Source: Akkermansia muciniphila
GTDB taxonomy: Bacteria > Verrucomicrobiota > Verrucomicrobiia > Verrucomicrobiales > Akkermansiaceae
Reading direction: 5' to 3'
Length of the DNA: 64,000 nucleotides
NCBI GenBank assembly: GCA_945890645.1
Contig: CAMDCV010000012.1
Coordinates: 1-64,000 of the forward strand
Below, piece by piece: positions 1 through 9,927 of this stretch; positions within the stretch are counted from its first letter, which is position 1, and the number at the start of each line of letters is the position of its first letter. The notes under the pieces were generated by a model, which was given only the letters and a program-made list of their open reading frames with translations, was not told where the DNA came from and searched no databases. The position numbers and the translations under genes are program-made.

Positions 1-89
1 GTCTCTTGAGCTAAAGCTTCCCAGTTGTTGGGAAAAAACGACTTCAAAATGACCCAGTCTTCTTCGAACCCATGATTGCTATTGTTCAT
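1..89 (-). CDS. N-terminal fragment of a possible IS4-like transposase (cut by window edge)
   Basis: A reading frame on the minus strand starts at an ATG at 89 and runs open off the left edge (about 29 codons; begins MNNSNHGFEEDW, then FFPNNWEALAQE). It is too short for the ORF track. The LxSFFPxNWEALA pattern resembles, from memory, the N-terminus of IS4-type DDE transposases, but no catalytic residue is inside the window. A good promoter lies directly upstream, which supports a real gene start. The transposase identity is a guess; the next few hundred bases to the left would settle it. Confidence 0.35.
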   Translation of the reverse strand, partial: MNNSNHGFEEDWVILKSFFPNNWEALAQE

Positions 90-261
90 GCACTAGGAAG
101 ATAGCCGTAACGCGTCGAATGTCAAGAAACAAGTTAGCGCTTATGGGCCGCAGGCCTAGGAAACGAACCGATAAGAAATTCAAGGGCCATCGGCCCACCC
201 CATCCTGTCTTCATCCCTAGGATGATATTTTACCTGTTCCCATCTCAATTGTTTCACAGCC
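90..261. other. Intergenic stretch between the left-edge ORF and thiC
   Basis: Apart from the promoter at 98-125, the only structure seen is a short hairpin, GGGCC-ATC-GGCCC, at 184-196. It lies downstream of the thiC stop on the minus strand but has no following T-run, so it is at best a weak terminator. Confidence 0.3.
98..125 (-). promoter_or_regulatory. Promoter of the left-edge ORF, leaderless geometry
   Basis: On the minus strand TTGACA is followed after 16 bp by TATCTT, whose end is 8 bp before the ATG at 89. Transcription would begin within one or two bases of the start codon. Confidence 0.5.
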
Positions 262-2404
<2,143 letters not shown>

Positions 2405-2411
2405 GTTGAGA

Positions 2412-2439
2412 AGTATGGATGCGAGCCGCTGTGTGTCAA
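2412..2439 (-). promoter_or_regulatory. thiC promoter
   Basis: TTGACA, a 16-bp spacer, then CATACT on the minus strand. The implied start site (about 2405) falls exactly at the beginning of the riboswitch aptamer. Confidence 0.65.
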
Positions 2440-2453
2440 GTGCCAAGCTGTCC

Positions 2454-2481
2454 TTGCCAGCAGGATATGTCGTGCTAGACT
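2454..2481 (+). promoter_or_regulatory. dusB promoter, leaderless geometry
   Basis: TTGCCA, a 16-bp spacer, TAGACT, then six bases (GCGCGC) to the GTG start at 2488. The predicted +1 coincides with the start codon. It lies back to back with the thiC promoter, with 14 bp between the two -35 boxes. Confidence 0.6.
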
Positions 2482-2487
2482 GCGCGC

Positions 2488-3522
2488 GTGCTGCCGTGGT
2501 TTTCCAACACTCAATTTCCTTTATATCTTGCGCCGATGGCGGGAGTGACGGATGTGGTGTTTCGCCAACTCTGCAAAGAACTCGGTGCCGATGTGATGGT
2601 AACGGAGTTCGTTTCCGCCGAGGGCATCATGCAGCGCGATGACTACACGCGCAAGTACACCGAGTTCACCGATGAACAACGCCCTGTCGGCATTCAGTTG
2701 TTCGGAGCCGATGGCGATCGAATGGGGGAAGCGGCGAAAAAAATCATCGACTGGAAACAACCGGACTTCATCGATATCAATTTCGGTTGTCCCGTGAACA
2801 AAGTCGTTTCGAAAAATGGCGGCTCTTCGCTGCTGAAAGATTGCCCCATACTAGCCTCAGTGGCATCGGGTGTGGTGAACGCTCTCGCCGGAACTGGTGT
2901 GCCCGTCACGGCAAAAATCCGCGTCGGCTGGGATCAACAAACCATCAATGCGGTCGAAGTTTGTCATATCCTCGAAGACTGCGGCATCCAAGCCATCGCC
3001 GTGCATGGTCGCACTCGCGCGCAAGGATACTCAGGACTCGCCAATTGGGAAATCATCGATGCCTGCGCCCGCGCGGTGAGTGTCCCCGTCATCGGCAATG
3101 GCGACATTCACACGGCCGATGACGTCATCGCCCGTCGCCAACAAACGGCGATCTCCGGCGTCATGATCGGTCGAGCGGCGATGCAACACCCGTGGATTTT
3201 TCGCGAAACCAAAGCCCGTCTTGCAGGTGATGAAAACGCTCCCACCGTGAGCCCCGAAGAGCGCTGGGCTTTAATCGTGCGCCATTGCCGACTTGCGGTG
3301 CTAAGCCGCCGCTACGGCAACGAACGCCATGCGATGATGGCGATGCGGGGTCGATTGCTTGCCTACTGCAAAGGCTTTGCCGGTGCCAAAGAACTGCGCC
3401 AACTTCTCGCCAAAGTCGAATCCGTGACGAACGTGGAAGACATCGCCGTCACCGGCCTCGCCCGCGAACTGGCCGGCGATGAAATCCACGAATCCACTCC
3501 CCTCCCCGCCCTCCTCTCATGA
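2488..3522 (+). CDS. dusB: tRNA-dihydrouridine synthase (DusB/NifR3 type)
   Basis: This FMN enzyme reduces uridines in the tRNA D-loop to dihydrouridine using NADPH. Of 344 residues, the N-terminus carries the flavin-binding LAPMAGVTD, followed by the catalytic cysteine in NFGCPVNKVV (about residue 100), and HGRTRAQGYSG and NGDI typical of the TIM barrel. The start is GTG at 2488, supported by a promoter ending 6 bp upstream; there is no ribosome-binding site. The stop overlaps the next gene by 4 nt (ATGA), so the serine protease gene is probably co-transcribed. Family assignment is secure; the DusB sub-type is by similarity to the NifR3 branch. Confidence 0.95.
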   Translation: MLPWFSNTQFPLYLAPMAGVTDVVFRQLCKELGADVMVTEFVSAEGIMQRDDYTRKYTEFTDEQRPVGIQLFGADGDRMGEAAKKIIDWKQPDFIDINFGCPVNKVVSKNGGSSLLKDCPILASVASGVVNALAGTGVPVTAKIRVGWDQQTINAVEVCHILEDCGIQAIAVHGRTRAQGYSGLANWEIIDACARAVSVPVIGNGDIHTADDVIARRQQTAISGVMIGRAAMQHPWIFRETKARLAGDENAPTVSPEERWALIVRHCRLAVLSRRYGNERHAMMAMRGRLLAYCKGFAGAKELRQLLAKVESVTNVEDIAVTGLARELAGDEIHESTPLPALLS

Positions 3523-4265
3523 CTCGCTTGCTGCTCACACTTGTTAGCTTTTCCTCACTCGTGAGTTGCTTTGTCGCCCCGCCGCCGCGCGCAGACCAAC
3601 GCCCCCCTAGTCCTGAGTCACTTCGATTTGCCAATCAACGCATTAGTGGCATCATCGTCACCAGCCAGGCCGACATCAGCGATTGGGTGCGTCGCGGTTT
3701 TCCGAAAGCGCAAACCCCACCCGATACCAATGGCGGCACCGCTACGCCGATCAGTCCCGATGGCTACTTTCTCACGGCAGATCACGTGATCAAGAGTCCA
3801 TCGAATTACACGATACATCTACTTTATGGACGAGGTAGTGGTCTAAGACTCGCCCGAGCTCGTATCGTTTGGCGCGATGCACGCAACGACGTGGCGATCA
3901 TCCACGCACCGATTGAGACGCCGAACTTCTACAACTTCACGCCCCCGGGTCTCGCGATTGCCGAGGGCACCACGGTCTTTCATGGCGGCCTCACCACGGG
4001 CCTGAAACCATTATACGGAGCGCTCAACACCACCATCCCGCCGCAATCGGGATTCACTGGCCCGCAGCGTTTCCGCATTGATATCCCCTTGCAGCCCGGC
4101 GACAGCGGTGGGCCTATCCTCGATGCCCGCGCGCAAGTCGTTGGCATCAATTCCTCGGTAGAATTTTTAATTCCTCTCGAGACCCCCATTTTTACCGAAT
4201 CCTCCGGCGTTCGACCAAATGTATCCAAGGTGATGAAAATCATCGCCAACGACCGGCGTAGATAG
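3519..4265 (+). CDS. Trypsin-like (S1) serine protease, lipoprotein
   Basis: The 248-residue protein begins with a hydrophobic leader ending in a lipobox-like LVSC (Cys17), so it is probably exported and lipid-anchored. The chymotrypsin-fold catalytic triad is visible: His89 in LTADHV, Asp124 in RNDVAII, and Ser196 in PGDSGGPI. There is no PDZ domain, which separates it from DegP/HtrA proteases of usual length. It overlaps dusB by 4 nt and is followed after 8 nt by another small lipoprotein gene, suggesting one transcript. The substrate is unknown; a periplasmic housekeeping or processing protease is the reasonable reading. Confidence 0.82.
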   Translation: MTRLLLTLVSFSSLVSCFVAPPPRADQRPPSPESLRFANQRISGIIVTSQADISDWVRRGFPKAQTPPDTNGGTATPISPDGYFLTADHVIKSPSNYTIHLLYGRGSGLRLARARIVWRDARNDVAIIHAPIETPNFYNFTPPGLAIAEGTTVFHGGLTTGLKPLYGALNTTIPPQSGFTGPQRFRIDIPLQPGDSGGPILDARAQVVGINSSVEFLIPLETPIFTESSGVRPNVSKVMKIIANDRRR

Positions 4266-4273
4266 CCCCAAAC

Positions 4274-4702
4274 ATGCGACTCCTTTTATTACCCACCCTT
4301 CTGATACTCAGCAGCACCCTGATGAGTTGTGCGCCCTATCGCGCCGCATGGAGTTCCGGTTGGACGGAAAAAGAAGCCAATGACAGCATCATGCTGGTCA
4401 TAGAAAACCCCGCCACACTTGGCTGGAAACGTCTTCAGTATCACTCGGCTCTGCACCCGGAGTTTCGCGATTTCATTGCAAAACTCGGCACACCCGATTG
4501 CATTGCCGAGACGACGCAAGGGCAACGTCACTACATGATTCTCTACTATCTCAAAGAGCGTAAAGCTTATTCGTTCCGCAACGATACGCGCCGTGTCAGT
4601 AAGCCGATCGAAGTGGCAGGGCCTTATCCGATCAGTGACAAGGAATACAGTCTGCTCAGTGATTTTCAGAACAAGGCCTATCAATCGTTAGAAAAACGTT
4701 AA
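4274..4702 (+). CDS. Small lipoprotein of unknown function
   Basis: The protein has 142 residues with a leader (MRLLLLPTLLILSS) and lipobox LMSC, so it should be anchored by Cys19. The remainder is soluble, with an amphipathic middle and no family I recognise. It sits 8 nt after the serine protease gene on the same strand, probably in the dusB transcript. Its 3' end overlaps the convergent cyoE gene by 4 nt, so the two genes share almost no terminator space. Confidence 0.75.
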   Translation: MRLLLLPTLLILSSTLMSCAPYRAAWSSGWTEKEANDSIMLVIENPATLGWKRLQYHSALHPEFRDFIAKLGTPDCIAETTQGQRHYMILYYLKERKAYSFRNDTRRVSKPIEVAGPYPISDKEYSLLSDFQNKAYQSLEKR

Positions 4703-5586
4703 GCCTTCCAGCACACAGCCAGAACAGTCAGAGCGACAGGCAAATAAAGCAGTGTGAACAAGAATAAGCGGCGAGCACTCGCGCGATCTCCTTGTTGACC
4801 GAAGGAACGGGACAACATCACCATCCGCAAACCTAACAATATTCCGCACACCAACCAAGGCCACGAAGCCGTGCCACTCAGATAAGGCCACAATGGCAAC
4901 AGAGCGAGACACAGCGAAAACGCCATGCACAGGCGTGAGCTCTTCGCACCCGAGACATCGCCATTCGACCACATCTTGTAGCCGGCGTTTTCATATTCCT
5001 CACGACACATCCAATTGATGGCAATGAAATGCGGCAACTGCCACAGAAACAATAACGCAAACAAAAACCATGCCGACTGATCCAAGCGGCCACCGGCAGC
5101 GGTCCAGCCAATCATGGGGGGAATGGCACCCGGGATCGCACCGATCAATGTATTGACCGAGTGCTTTCGTTTCATCGGGGTATAAATAAACACGTAAGTC
5201 ACCAGCGTGATCAATGCGAGCACAGCCGACATTTTGTTCACCATCACCGAAAGATGCACAAGCCCGAACACACTCAACAACACGCCGATGACAAAAGCCA
5301 CCAGCACATCCATGCGCTTCGCGGGCAGCGGTCGATCGGCCGTGCGTGCCATTCGCGCATCGAGGTCGATTTCCATCAATTGATTGAACGCCGCCGATCC
5401 AAAAGCCGCCGCTGCGGTGCCAAGCAGCATGTGCAATAAAGTCACGCCATCCCATCCATGCGAACGCGAACCGAGGAAATAGCCGAAAAATGCCGTGACA
5501 AGAACGAAGGTATTCAGCCGGACTTTCGTAAGAACCGCGAGGTCCTTGCGAAACATCCCTTTGGCTAACGGAAGAGCTTCATTCAT
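4699..5586 (-). CDS. cyoE: Protoheme IX farnesyltransferase (heme O synthase)
   Basis: CyoE/CtaB is an integral membrane UbiA-family prenyltransferase that adds a farnesyl group to heme B to give heme O for terminal oxidases. The protein has about nine hydrophobic segments, the prenyl-diphosphate motif NQLMEIDLDARMARTADRPLP near residue 70, and a second aspartate-rich loop region. I use the ATG at 5586; an in-frame GTG four codons upstream (5598) is also possible. No cytochrome oxidase genes adjoin it, so it is an orphan member of that pathway here. Confidence 0.93.
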   Translation of the reverse strand: MNEALPLAKGMFRKDLAVLTKVRLNTFVLVTAFFGYFLGSRSHGWDGVTLLHMLLGTAAAAFGSAAFNQLMEIDLDARMARTADRPLPAKRMDVLVAFVIGVLLSVFGLVHLSVMVNKMSAVLALITLVTYVFIYTPMKRKHSVNTLIGAIPGAIPPMIGWTAAGGRLDQSAWFLFALLFLWQLPHFIAINWMCREEYENAGYKMWSNGDVSGAKSSRLCMAFSLCLALLPLWPYLSGTASWPWLVCGILLGLRMVMLSRSFGQQGDRASARRLFLFTLLYLPVALTVLAVCWKA

Positions 5587-5645
5587 GCGTGCCGCCACTG
5601 TGCACAGATTTTCTCAATGCACAAACGCCAATTTCAAACAGCGCC

Positions 5646-5798
5646 TCAACGGGAATTTTTGATGGCATCCGAGATCGGACGCTTGATCACGTATTGCTGT
5701 TTGACCGTTCTTCCGCCTTCGGAAACGGTGCGCTGTGTGAGGCAGGAAGTGAGAAGTGATGAAACGATGGCTAACAGGATCAATGCGAGTGTTTTCAC
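5646..5798 (-). CDS. Very small lipoprotein
   Basis: The ORF track begins at 5834, but an in-frame GTG at 5798 gives a clean lipoprotein of about 50 residues: VKTLALILLAIVSSLLTSC, with the lipobox LLTSC, followed by a short charged tail. TTGACC lies upstream at a plausible -35 distance. It is upstream of cyoE on the same strand with a gap of about 60 nt and could be co-transcribed. Such very short anchored peptides are common in this window. Function unknown. Confidence 0.6.
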   Translation of the reverse strand: MKTLALILLAIVSSLLTSCLTQRTVSEGGRTVKQQYVIKRPISDAIKNSR

Positions 5799-5867
5799 GA
5801 ACAAAGCTTTGCATGATCGACTTTCTACGGTCAAGGAGTTTTAGCGATGGCACCCCTCCGTCTGCAC

Positions 5868-5895
5868 TTGCCAATTTTCTCTGATGCCTTACCTT
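5868..5895 (+). promoter_or_regulatory. hisI promoter, leaderless geometry
   Basis: TTGCCA, a 16-bp spacer, TACCTT, then six bases (GCGCGC) to a GTG at 5902. The arrangement is nearly identical to that of dusB, including the GCGCGC-GTG junction. Confidence 0.6.
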
Positions 5896-5901
5896 GCGCG
5901 C

Positions 5902-6324
5902 GTGAACGACGAATCGCACGCCTGCTTTGCCCCGCGCCTCGACAAAAAACAAATCGAAGACGGTCTCGAATTTGCCCCTAAGTTTGATGAACACGGGCTG
6001 CTCGCCGCTGTGGCGATCGATGTTCACACGCGCGAACCTTTGATGCTCGCGTGGATGAATCGTGAATCCCTGCGCCTCACGCTCGAAAAAGGCGAAGCGG
6101 TGTATTGGTCACGTTCAAGACAGGAAATTTGGCATAAGGGTGCCACATCTGGCCAAATCCAAAAGGTCATCGAAATGCGCACCGACTGCGATCAAGATGC
6201 GGTGATTCTCTACGTCGAGCAAGCGGGAGGCGGTGCTTGCCACACCGGGCGGAACTCCTGTTTTTACCGCAGCATCCATCCAGGCAGCCCGGCAGCGCTA
6301 CGATTTTTGCAGGAAAATGACTGA
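5902..6324 (+). CDS. hisI: Phosphoribosyl-AMP cyclohydrolase
   Basis: HisI opens the adenine ring of phosphoribosyl-AMP, the third step of histidine synthesis, and needs zinc and magnesium. The diagnostic regions are LMLAWMNRESL, YWSRSRQEIWHKGATSGQ, the metal-binding aspartates DCDQDA, and the zinc cysteines in ACHTGRNSC. There is no fused HisE domain. The ORF track starts at ATG 5884, but that ATG lies inside a promoter spacer; I prefer GTG at 5902 (140 residues), exactly 6 bp after the -10 box. No other his gene is nearby. Confidence 0.93.
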   Translation: MNDESHACFAPRLDKKQIEDGLEFAPKFDEHGLLAAVAIDVHTREPLMLAWMNRESLRLTLEKGEAVYWSRSRQEIWHKGATSGQIQKVIEMRTDCDQDAVILYVEQAGGGACHTGRNSCFYRSIHPGSPAALRFLQEND

Positions 6325-6359
6325 TTTTTCAAAAAAATCGTCCGAAGTGAAATTCACAG

Positions 6360-6388
6360 TTGCCATCGCGTAAAAAAACCTCTAGCTT
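6360..6388 (+). promoter_or_regulatory. rplS promoter
   Basis: TTGCCA, a 17-bp spacer, TAGCTT. Unlike its neighbours this promoter leaves a leader of roughly 60 nt before the ATG at 6459. No clear ribosomal-protein autoregulatory fold was identified in that leader. Confidence 0.5.
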
Positions 6389-6458
6389 GCGCGCCCCTCA
6401 CACCGCTCGCTAGTCGATCGGTTAACCACAGATCATCTACCATCTCCTACTTATCCTT

Positions 6459-6806
6459 ATGAACCTTATCGCAAAAATCGAAAACGAGCAGTTGAAAACG
6501 GACATCGCCGACTTCAACGTAGGAGACACCGTCAAAGTACATTGCCGCGTTGTAGAAGGTGGCAAAGAGCGTGTCCAGATCTTCGCTGGTATCGTCATCG
6601 GTCGCAAAGGTCACGGCGTGAATTCCTCGTTCACCGTGCGCAAAATTTCCTACGGCGAAGGTGTCGAGCGTGTGTTCCCCGTTCACACACCGCGTATCGC
6701 GAAAATCGAAGTCACCAACCGTGGCAAAGTGCGTCGCGCCAAGCTGAACTACCTGCGCTCACGCGTTGGTAAGCGTGCGACCTTGGTGAAGTCCTTGGAC
6801 GCGTGA
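6459..6806 (+). CDS. rplS: 50S ribosomal protein L19
   Basis: L19 sits at the 30S-50S interface near the aminoacyl-tRNA site. The 115-residue product has the family hallmarks: [25 protein letters not shown]-type beta-barrel, [18 protein letters not shown], and the basic tail [16 protein letters not shown]. It is transcribed alone here, without rpsP-rimM-trmD; rpsP is 45 kb away in the same window. The ATG is preceded by CTTATCCTT, so there is no Shine-Dalgarno sequence even on this highly expressed gene. A strong intrinsic terminator follows. Confidence 0.97.
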   Translation: MNLIAKIENEQLKTDIADFNVGDTVKVHCRVVEGGKERVQIFAGIVIGRKGHGVNSSFTVRKISYGEGVERVFPVHTPRIAKIEVTNRGKVRRAKLNYLRSRVGKRATLVKSLDA

Positions 6807-6829
6807 TTTTTTCACAACCATCTCTCTCG

Positions 6830-6860
6830 AAAGACACGGTTCATTCCGTGTCTTTTTTTT
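6830..6860 (+). terminator. Intrinsic terminator of rplS
   Basis: AAAGACACGG-TTCATT-CCGTGTCTTT followed by a T-run: a perfect stem of about nine pairs, 24 nt after the rplS stop. Confidence 0.9.
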
Positions 6861-6880
6861 GGGTCGATGGCCCATAGTGC

Positions 6881-6909
6881 TTGCGGGAAAAATTTCCAGC
6901 GCCTAGTCT
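6881..6909 (+). promoter_or_regulatory. Promoter of the 6916 gene, leaderless geometry
   Basis: TTGCGG, a 17-bp spacer, TAGTCT, then six bases (GCCGCT) to the GTG start at 6916. Confidence 0.55.
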
Positions 6910-6915
6910 GCCGCT

Positions 6916-7872
6916 GTGCGCATTCCGATTTTACTTGTCCTGCCCTTGGCGATCCTCACGATCGGACTGATCTGGTGGTGGGGCGTCCGAGAAAAGGATT
7001 TTGTCACTCCACCGAATGCCCAAAGTCTCGCCGCGGTGCGGGAAAGCGCTTTAAAGGAACTCAAAGCGACGGAATCCATCGCTGGCGAAAATTCCTCCGC
7101 TGCCATCAAAACCAAGCCCACCAAGTTAGTGTTGCCATCGGGCGAAGAGTCGAAGCCAGCCACAGAACCGGTCCTGCCGGTCATCGAAGTAGGAGAGGTA
7201 ACGATTGCTCCGGGTTTGGACTGTTATCTCCCCGCGGCCGCGAAAGGTCCAGAAGCCATGACCAATCTAGCGACACATTTGGAAACCATCGGTGAACTGC
7301 AACGTGCTCTGCTCGCCTGGGAACGCGTACTCGATGCCACAACCGCTGACCAGGCACAGCAAGAAATAGCCCGTAAGGCAGTCGAGCGACTGCGCCCCCA
7401 AGTGCCAGTTTGGAATGTAGATCCTCTTGCCGCGCAAAGCATGATTTTGCACGCCACTTGCGATGCCGAACGCGCAAAAACTCTTGAGCCTTTATTGCAA
7501 GAAATCGTGCACCAACTGAATACCGCCAGCTCTGGCATGCTCAATTGCTCCTTAGAATTAAAAGCCGGCGCGAAACCCAGTGCCAACGCTCCACGACAGC
7601 CAGTAGCATTATGGTTTCAGGGAGCTTCCGCAGACTCGCCATCCTCCAAAACCATGACCATTCCCGTGCTTTCCGAAAGTGCTCCCGAGCAAACCAAATT
7701 ACTCATGGGAAATGTCTATAAATTGGTGCGTGATGGCGTCAACACCCAACCCGAATTGCGTCCACTCGGAGAATGGCAACCGGGCAGCGACCCCTCTCCC
7801 TTGCTGCAAAATGCGATCACTCGGCGCACGTGGTCGTTGTGGAGCCGCACATTTACTCACAAAAACCCATAA
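6916..7872 (+). CDS. Membrane-anchored protein of unknown function
   Basis: The protein has 318 residues, with one N-terminal membrane segment (about residues 4-22, ILLVLPLAILTIGLIWWW) and a large extracytoplasmic part. A helical stretch, TNLATHLETIGELQRALLAWERVL, resembles a single tetratricopeptide-like helix pair. The C-terminal half contains no motif I recognise. The GTG start is supported by the promoter ending 6 bp before it. Two more exported proteins follow on the same strand, so it may belong to an envelope cluster. Confidence 0.75.
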   Translation: MRIPILLVLPLAILTIGLIWWWGVREKDFVTPPNAQSLAAVRESALKELKATESIAGENSSAAIKTKPTKLVLPSGEESKPATEPVLPVIEVGEVTIAPGLDCYLPAAAKGPEAMTNLATHLETIGELQRALLAWERVLDATTADQAQQEIARKAVERLRPQVPVWNVDPLAAQSMILHATCDAERAKTLEPLLQEIVHQLNTASSGMLNCSLELKAGAKPSANAPRQPVALWFQGASADSPSSKTMTIPVLSESAPEQTKLLMGNVYKLVRDGVNTQPELRPLGEWQPGSDPSPLLQNAITRRTWSLWSRTFTHKNP

Positions 7873-7914
7873 TATATCTAATTTTTCGTCCTCCTGCGAC
7901 GTTATATACTTATC

Positions 7915-8664
7915 ATGAAGCATGTTTTTCTGATGCTCCTGCTTTCTTGCACCTTGCACGCGGATCCCTCCGCGGCGGCAAGTGCTGCTCAGGCACCAGA
8001 AAAAACTGACCCATCCGCCCCCCCTGCCGCAGATGCGAAACCGTCGATCACTCGTCTCGAAGACGGTCGCATGAAGATCGGCGAGGTGACCTTCGACCCC
8101 AAAACCCGACAAGTGCGCGTGCCGTGCACCATCAACATGTCGGAAGGCTTAATTGAGTTCGCCGTGGTCCATGAAAATGGCAAAATCCACGAGTCTTTGC
8201 TCGTCACCAAATGCTCACCCACCGACATCAATCTCGCATTTAAATTACTCCGCTACGTTTCCTCGGAGGAACTCTACGCCATTGAAAAAGAGCGTGGCGT
8301 CTCTAGCGACAAATACCCGGAAGTTCCCGAAGCTATTCGCAAAGCCGCCCGCGTCGATCTCAAAGTCGAGTGGGAAAAAGACGGCAAAACCCAGACTGTG
8401 CCACTCGCCGACTGGATCATGCATGCCGAAACGACGAAAGCCATGAGTCAAGACCCGTGGGTCTATGGGGGATCGATGATGTACGATGGAGCCTTCGTCG
8501 CCGAGCAAACGGGTGATGTCGCATCGATCATGGTCAGCCGTGGCTCACTCTTGCTTTATGCCGGGCAAAATAATTTCAATGACGATGTTTGGCTACCCCA
8601 CACCAAGCGTGTTCCTCCTGTGGGAACCGTCGTAAACTTTCTTATCCAACCTCACAAACCGTAA
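7915..8664 (+). CDS. Secreted YdjY-like domain protein
   Basis: Of 249 residues, the first 17 form a cleavable signal peptide (MKHVFLMLLLSCTLHA), followed by an alanine/proline-rich linker to about residue 40. The folded part begins with GEVTFDPKTRQVRVPCTINMSEGLIEF and continues with HESLLVTKCSP, which I recognise as the pattern of YdjY-domain proteins common in Verrucomicrobiota and Planctomycetes; the biochemical role of that domain is unknown to me. TATACT lies 4 bp before the ATG but lacks a good -35 box. The next gene starts 17 nt after its stop, so the two are probably co-transcribed. Confidence 0.72.
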   Translation: MKHVFLMLLLSCTLHADPSAAASAAQAPEKTDPSAPPAADAKPSITRLEDGRMKIGEVTFDPKTRQVRVPCTINMSEGLIEFAVVHENGKIHESLLVTKCSPTDINLAFKLLRYVSSEELYAIEKERGVSSDKYPEVPEAIRKAARVDLKVEWEKDGKTQTVPLADWIMHAETTKAMSQDPWVYGGSMMYDGAFVAEQTGDVASIMVSRGSLLLYAGQNNFNDDVWLPHTKRVPPVGTVVNFLIQPHKP

Positions 8665-8681
8665 TTCAACCTTATTCTACT

Positions 8682-9818
8682 ATGAAAGCCGTACTTTGTC
8701 TCCTCGCCACCACCGGTATCGCCTTCGCGGACGTATCTCCCTACGTGTCGCTACAGGAGGAAATGAAACAAGCCATCGCCCGTGGCAATGCCTGGCTCGC
8801 CAAGCAGCAGAAACCCGAAGGCCATTGGGATGACCCACAAATCCCTGCCTTCACAGCACTTGCCCTCACCGCAGCCGTGCGCGATCCGAATCTCCAGGGC
8901 AAAGAACGCCCTGCCAATATCAAAACGGGTTTCACTTGGTTGCTGACCAATCAAAAAGAAGACGGCGGCATCTACAATCGCGGCCTGAGCGTTTACAACA
9001 CCGCAACCTCCGTTACGGCACTCGTTTCCGCAGGTGATGAAGCCTACGAAGCCGCCATCGTGCGCGCTCGCAAACACCTCATCAACAACCAATGGGACAC
9101 GGGCGAAAAAGGCAAAGTCGATGGCGAAAACGATGGTGGAATCGGCTACGGCTCCAAAAACGACCGCTCCGATATGTCGAACACCTACCTTGCGATCGAG
9201 GCCTTGGCGTTGTCGAAAAAAGTCATTGAGGATGGCAAGCACGGTGAGCAGCCCGACCTTGATTGGGGCGCAGCAGTTTCTTTCCTTTCCCGTTGCCAAA
9301 ATTTGAAAGAAACCAACACAAGTGGCCGCGTTACCGATGATCCAAAGGACAAGGGTGGCTTTTTCTATGGCCCGAACGAAACCAAAGTCGCCGCTGAACC
9401 CGATGCCGATGGTCGCGTGCCGCTTCGCTCGTATGGCTCCATGTCGTATGCTGGTTTGCTCTCGCTCATTTACGCTCAAGTTACCGCCGATGACCCACGC
9501 GTGGTGGCGGTGAAAGAGTGGCTCGGTAGAAATTACACTCTCGAGGAAAATCCTGGGGTTGGCGCACAAGGGCTGTATTACTACTACACCACGATGTCCA
9601 AAGCATTGGCCGCGTCGGGCATTGACAAGCTTCCGCTTGAAAATGGCAAGACGGTCGATTGGCGCAAAGATCTCTGCGAGCGCCTGCTCAGCAAACAGCG
9701 GGAAGATGGCTCATGGATGAATGACAATGGTCGATGGATGGAATCAAACGCTGTCCTAACGACCGCCTACACGGTCATGGCATTGGAGCAAATTTACTAC
9801 TCCATCCCTCAACGCTAA
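8682..9818 (+). CDS. Secreted protein with prenyltransferase/squalene-oxidase repeats
   Basis: I start at ATG 8682 (378 residues) because it is followed directly by a signal peptide, MKAVLCLLATTGIAFA; the track's upstream start (8589) adds a hydrophilic stretch overlapping the previous gene. The mature part is an alpha/alpha-toroid with repeated motifs such as QKPEGHWDD, QKEDGGIY, GGIGYG and REDGSWMND, spaced about 50-60 residues apart, as in squalene-hopene cyclase and prenyltransferase beta subunits. The cyclase catalytic DxDD is not seen and the protein is short and exported, so a binding role rather than terpene cyclisation is likely. Confidence 0.8.
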   Translation: MKAVLCLLATTGIAFADVSPYVSLQEEMKQAIARGNAWLAKQQKPEGHWDDPQIPAFTALALTAAVRDPNLQGKERPANIKTGFTWLLTNQKEDGGIYNRGLSVYNTATSVTALVSAGDEAYEAAIVRARKHLINNQWDTGEKGKVDGENDGGIGYGSKNDRSDMSNTYLAIEALALSKKVIEDGKHGEQPDLDWGAAVSFLSRCQNLKETNTSGRVTDDPKDKGGFFYGPNETKVAAEPDADGRVPLRSYGSMSYAGLLSLIYAQVTADDPRVVAVKEWLGRNYTLEENPGVGAQGLYYYYTTMSKALAASGIDKLPLENGKTVDWRKDLCERLLSKQREDGSWMNDNGRWMESNAVLTTAYTVMALEQIYYSIPQR

Positions 9819-9876
9819 GCGAGCAAGGTGCTCTCAACCGATGTACAAAAATCATATTTGCGTAAAATGAGTCGCT

Positions 9877-9890
9877 AATGACTGGTCATT
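9877..9890. promoter_or_regulatory. Operator-like inverted repeat AATGAC-TG-GTCATT
   Basis: Six-base perfect arms with a 2-bp centre, about 40 bp before the DadA-like gene. A regulator site is plausible but unproven. Confidence 0.4.
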
Positions 9891-9906
9891 TCACGCACAC
9901 AATGCC

Positions 9907-9924
9907 ATTTTGCGCGCGCAAAAT
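9907..9924. promoter_or_regulatory. Perfect 18-bp palindrome abutting the oxidase start codon
   Basis: ATTTTGCGC/GCGCAAAAT is fully self-complementary and ends 3 bp before the ATG at 9928. A looser half-similar sequence, ATTTGCGTAAAAT, occurs about 45 bp upstream. It would suit a dimeric repressor covering the start region. Confidence 0.5.
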
Positions 9925-9927
9925 AGT

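Noticed and set aside
184-196. GGGCC-ATC-GGCCC hairpin as thiC terminator
   Set aside because: Only five pairs and no T-run on the thiC strand.
8589-8681. Upstream extension of the squalene-repeat protein
   Set aside because: The extra 31 residues overlap the previous gene and would bury the signal peptide that starts at ATG 8682.
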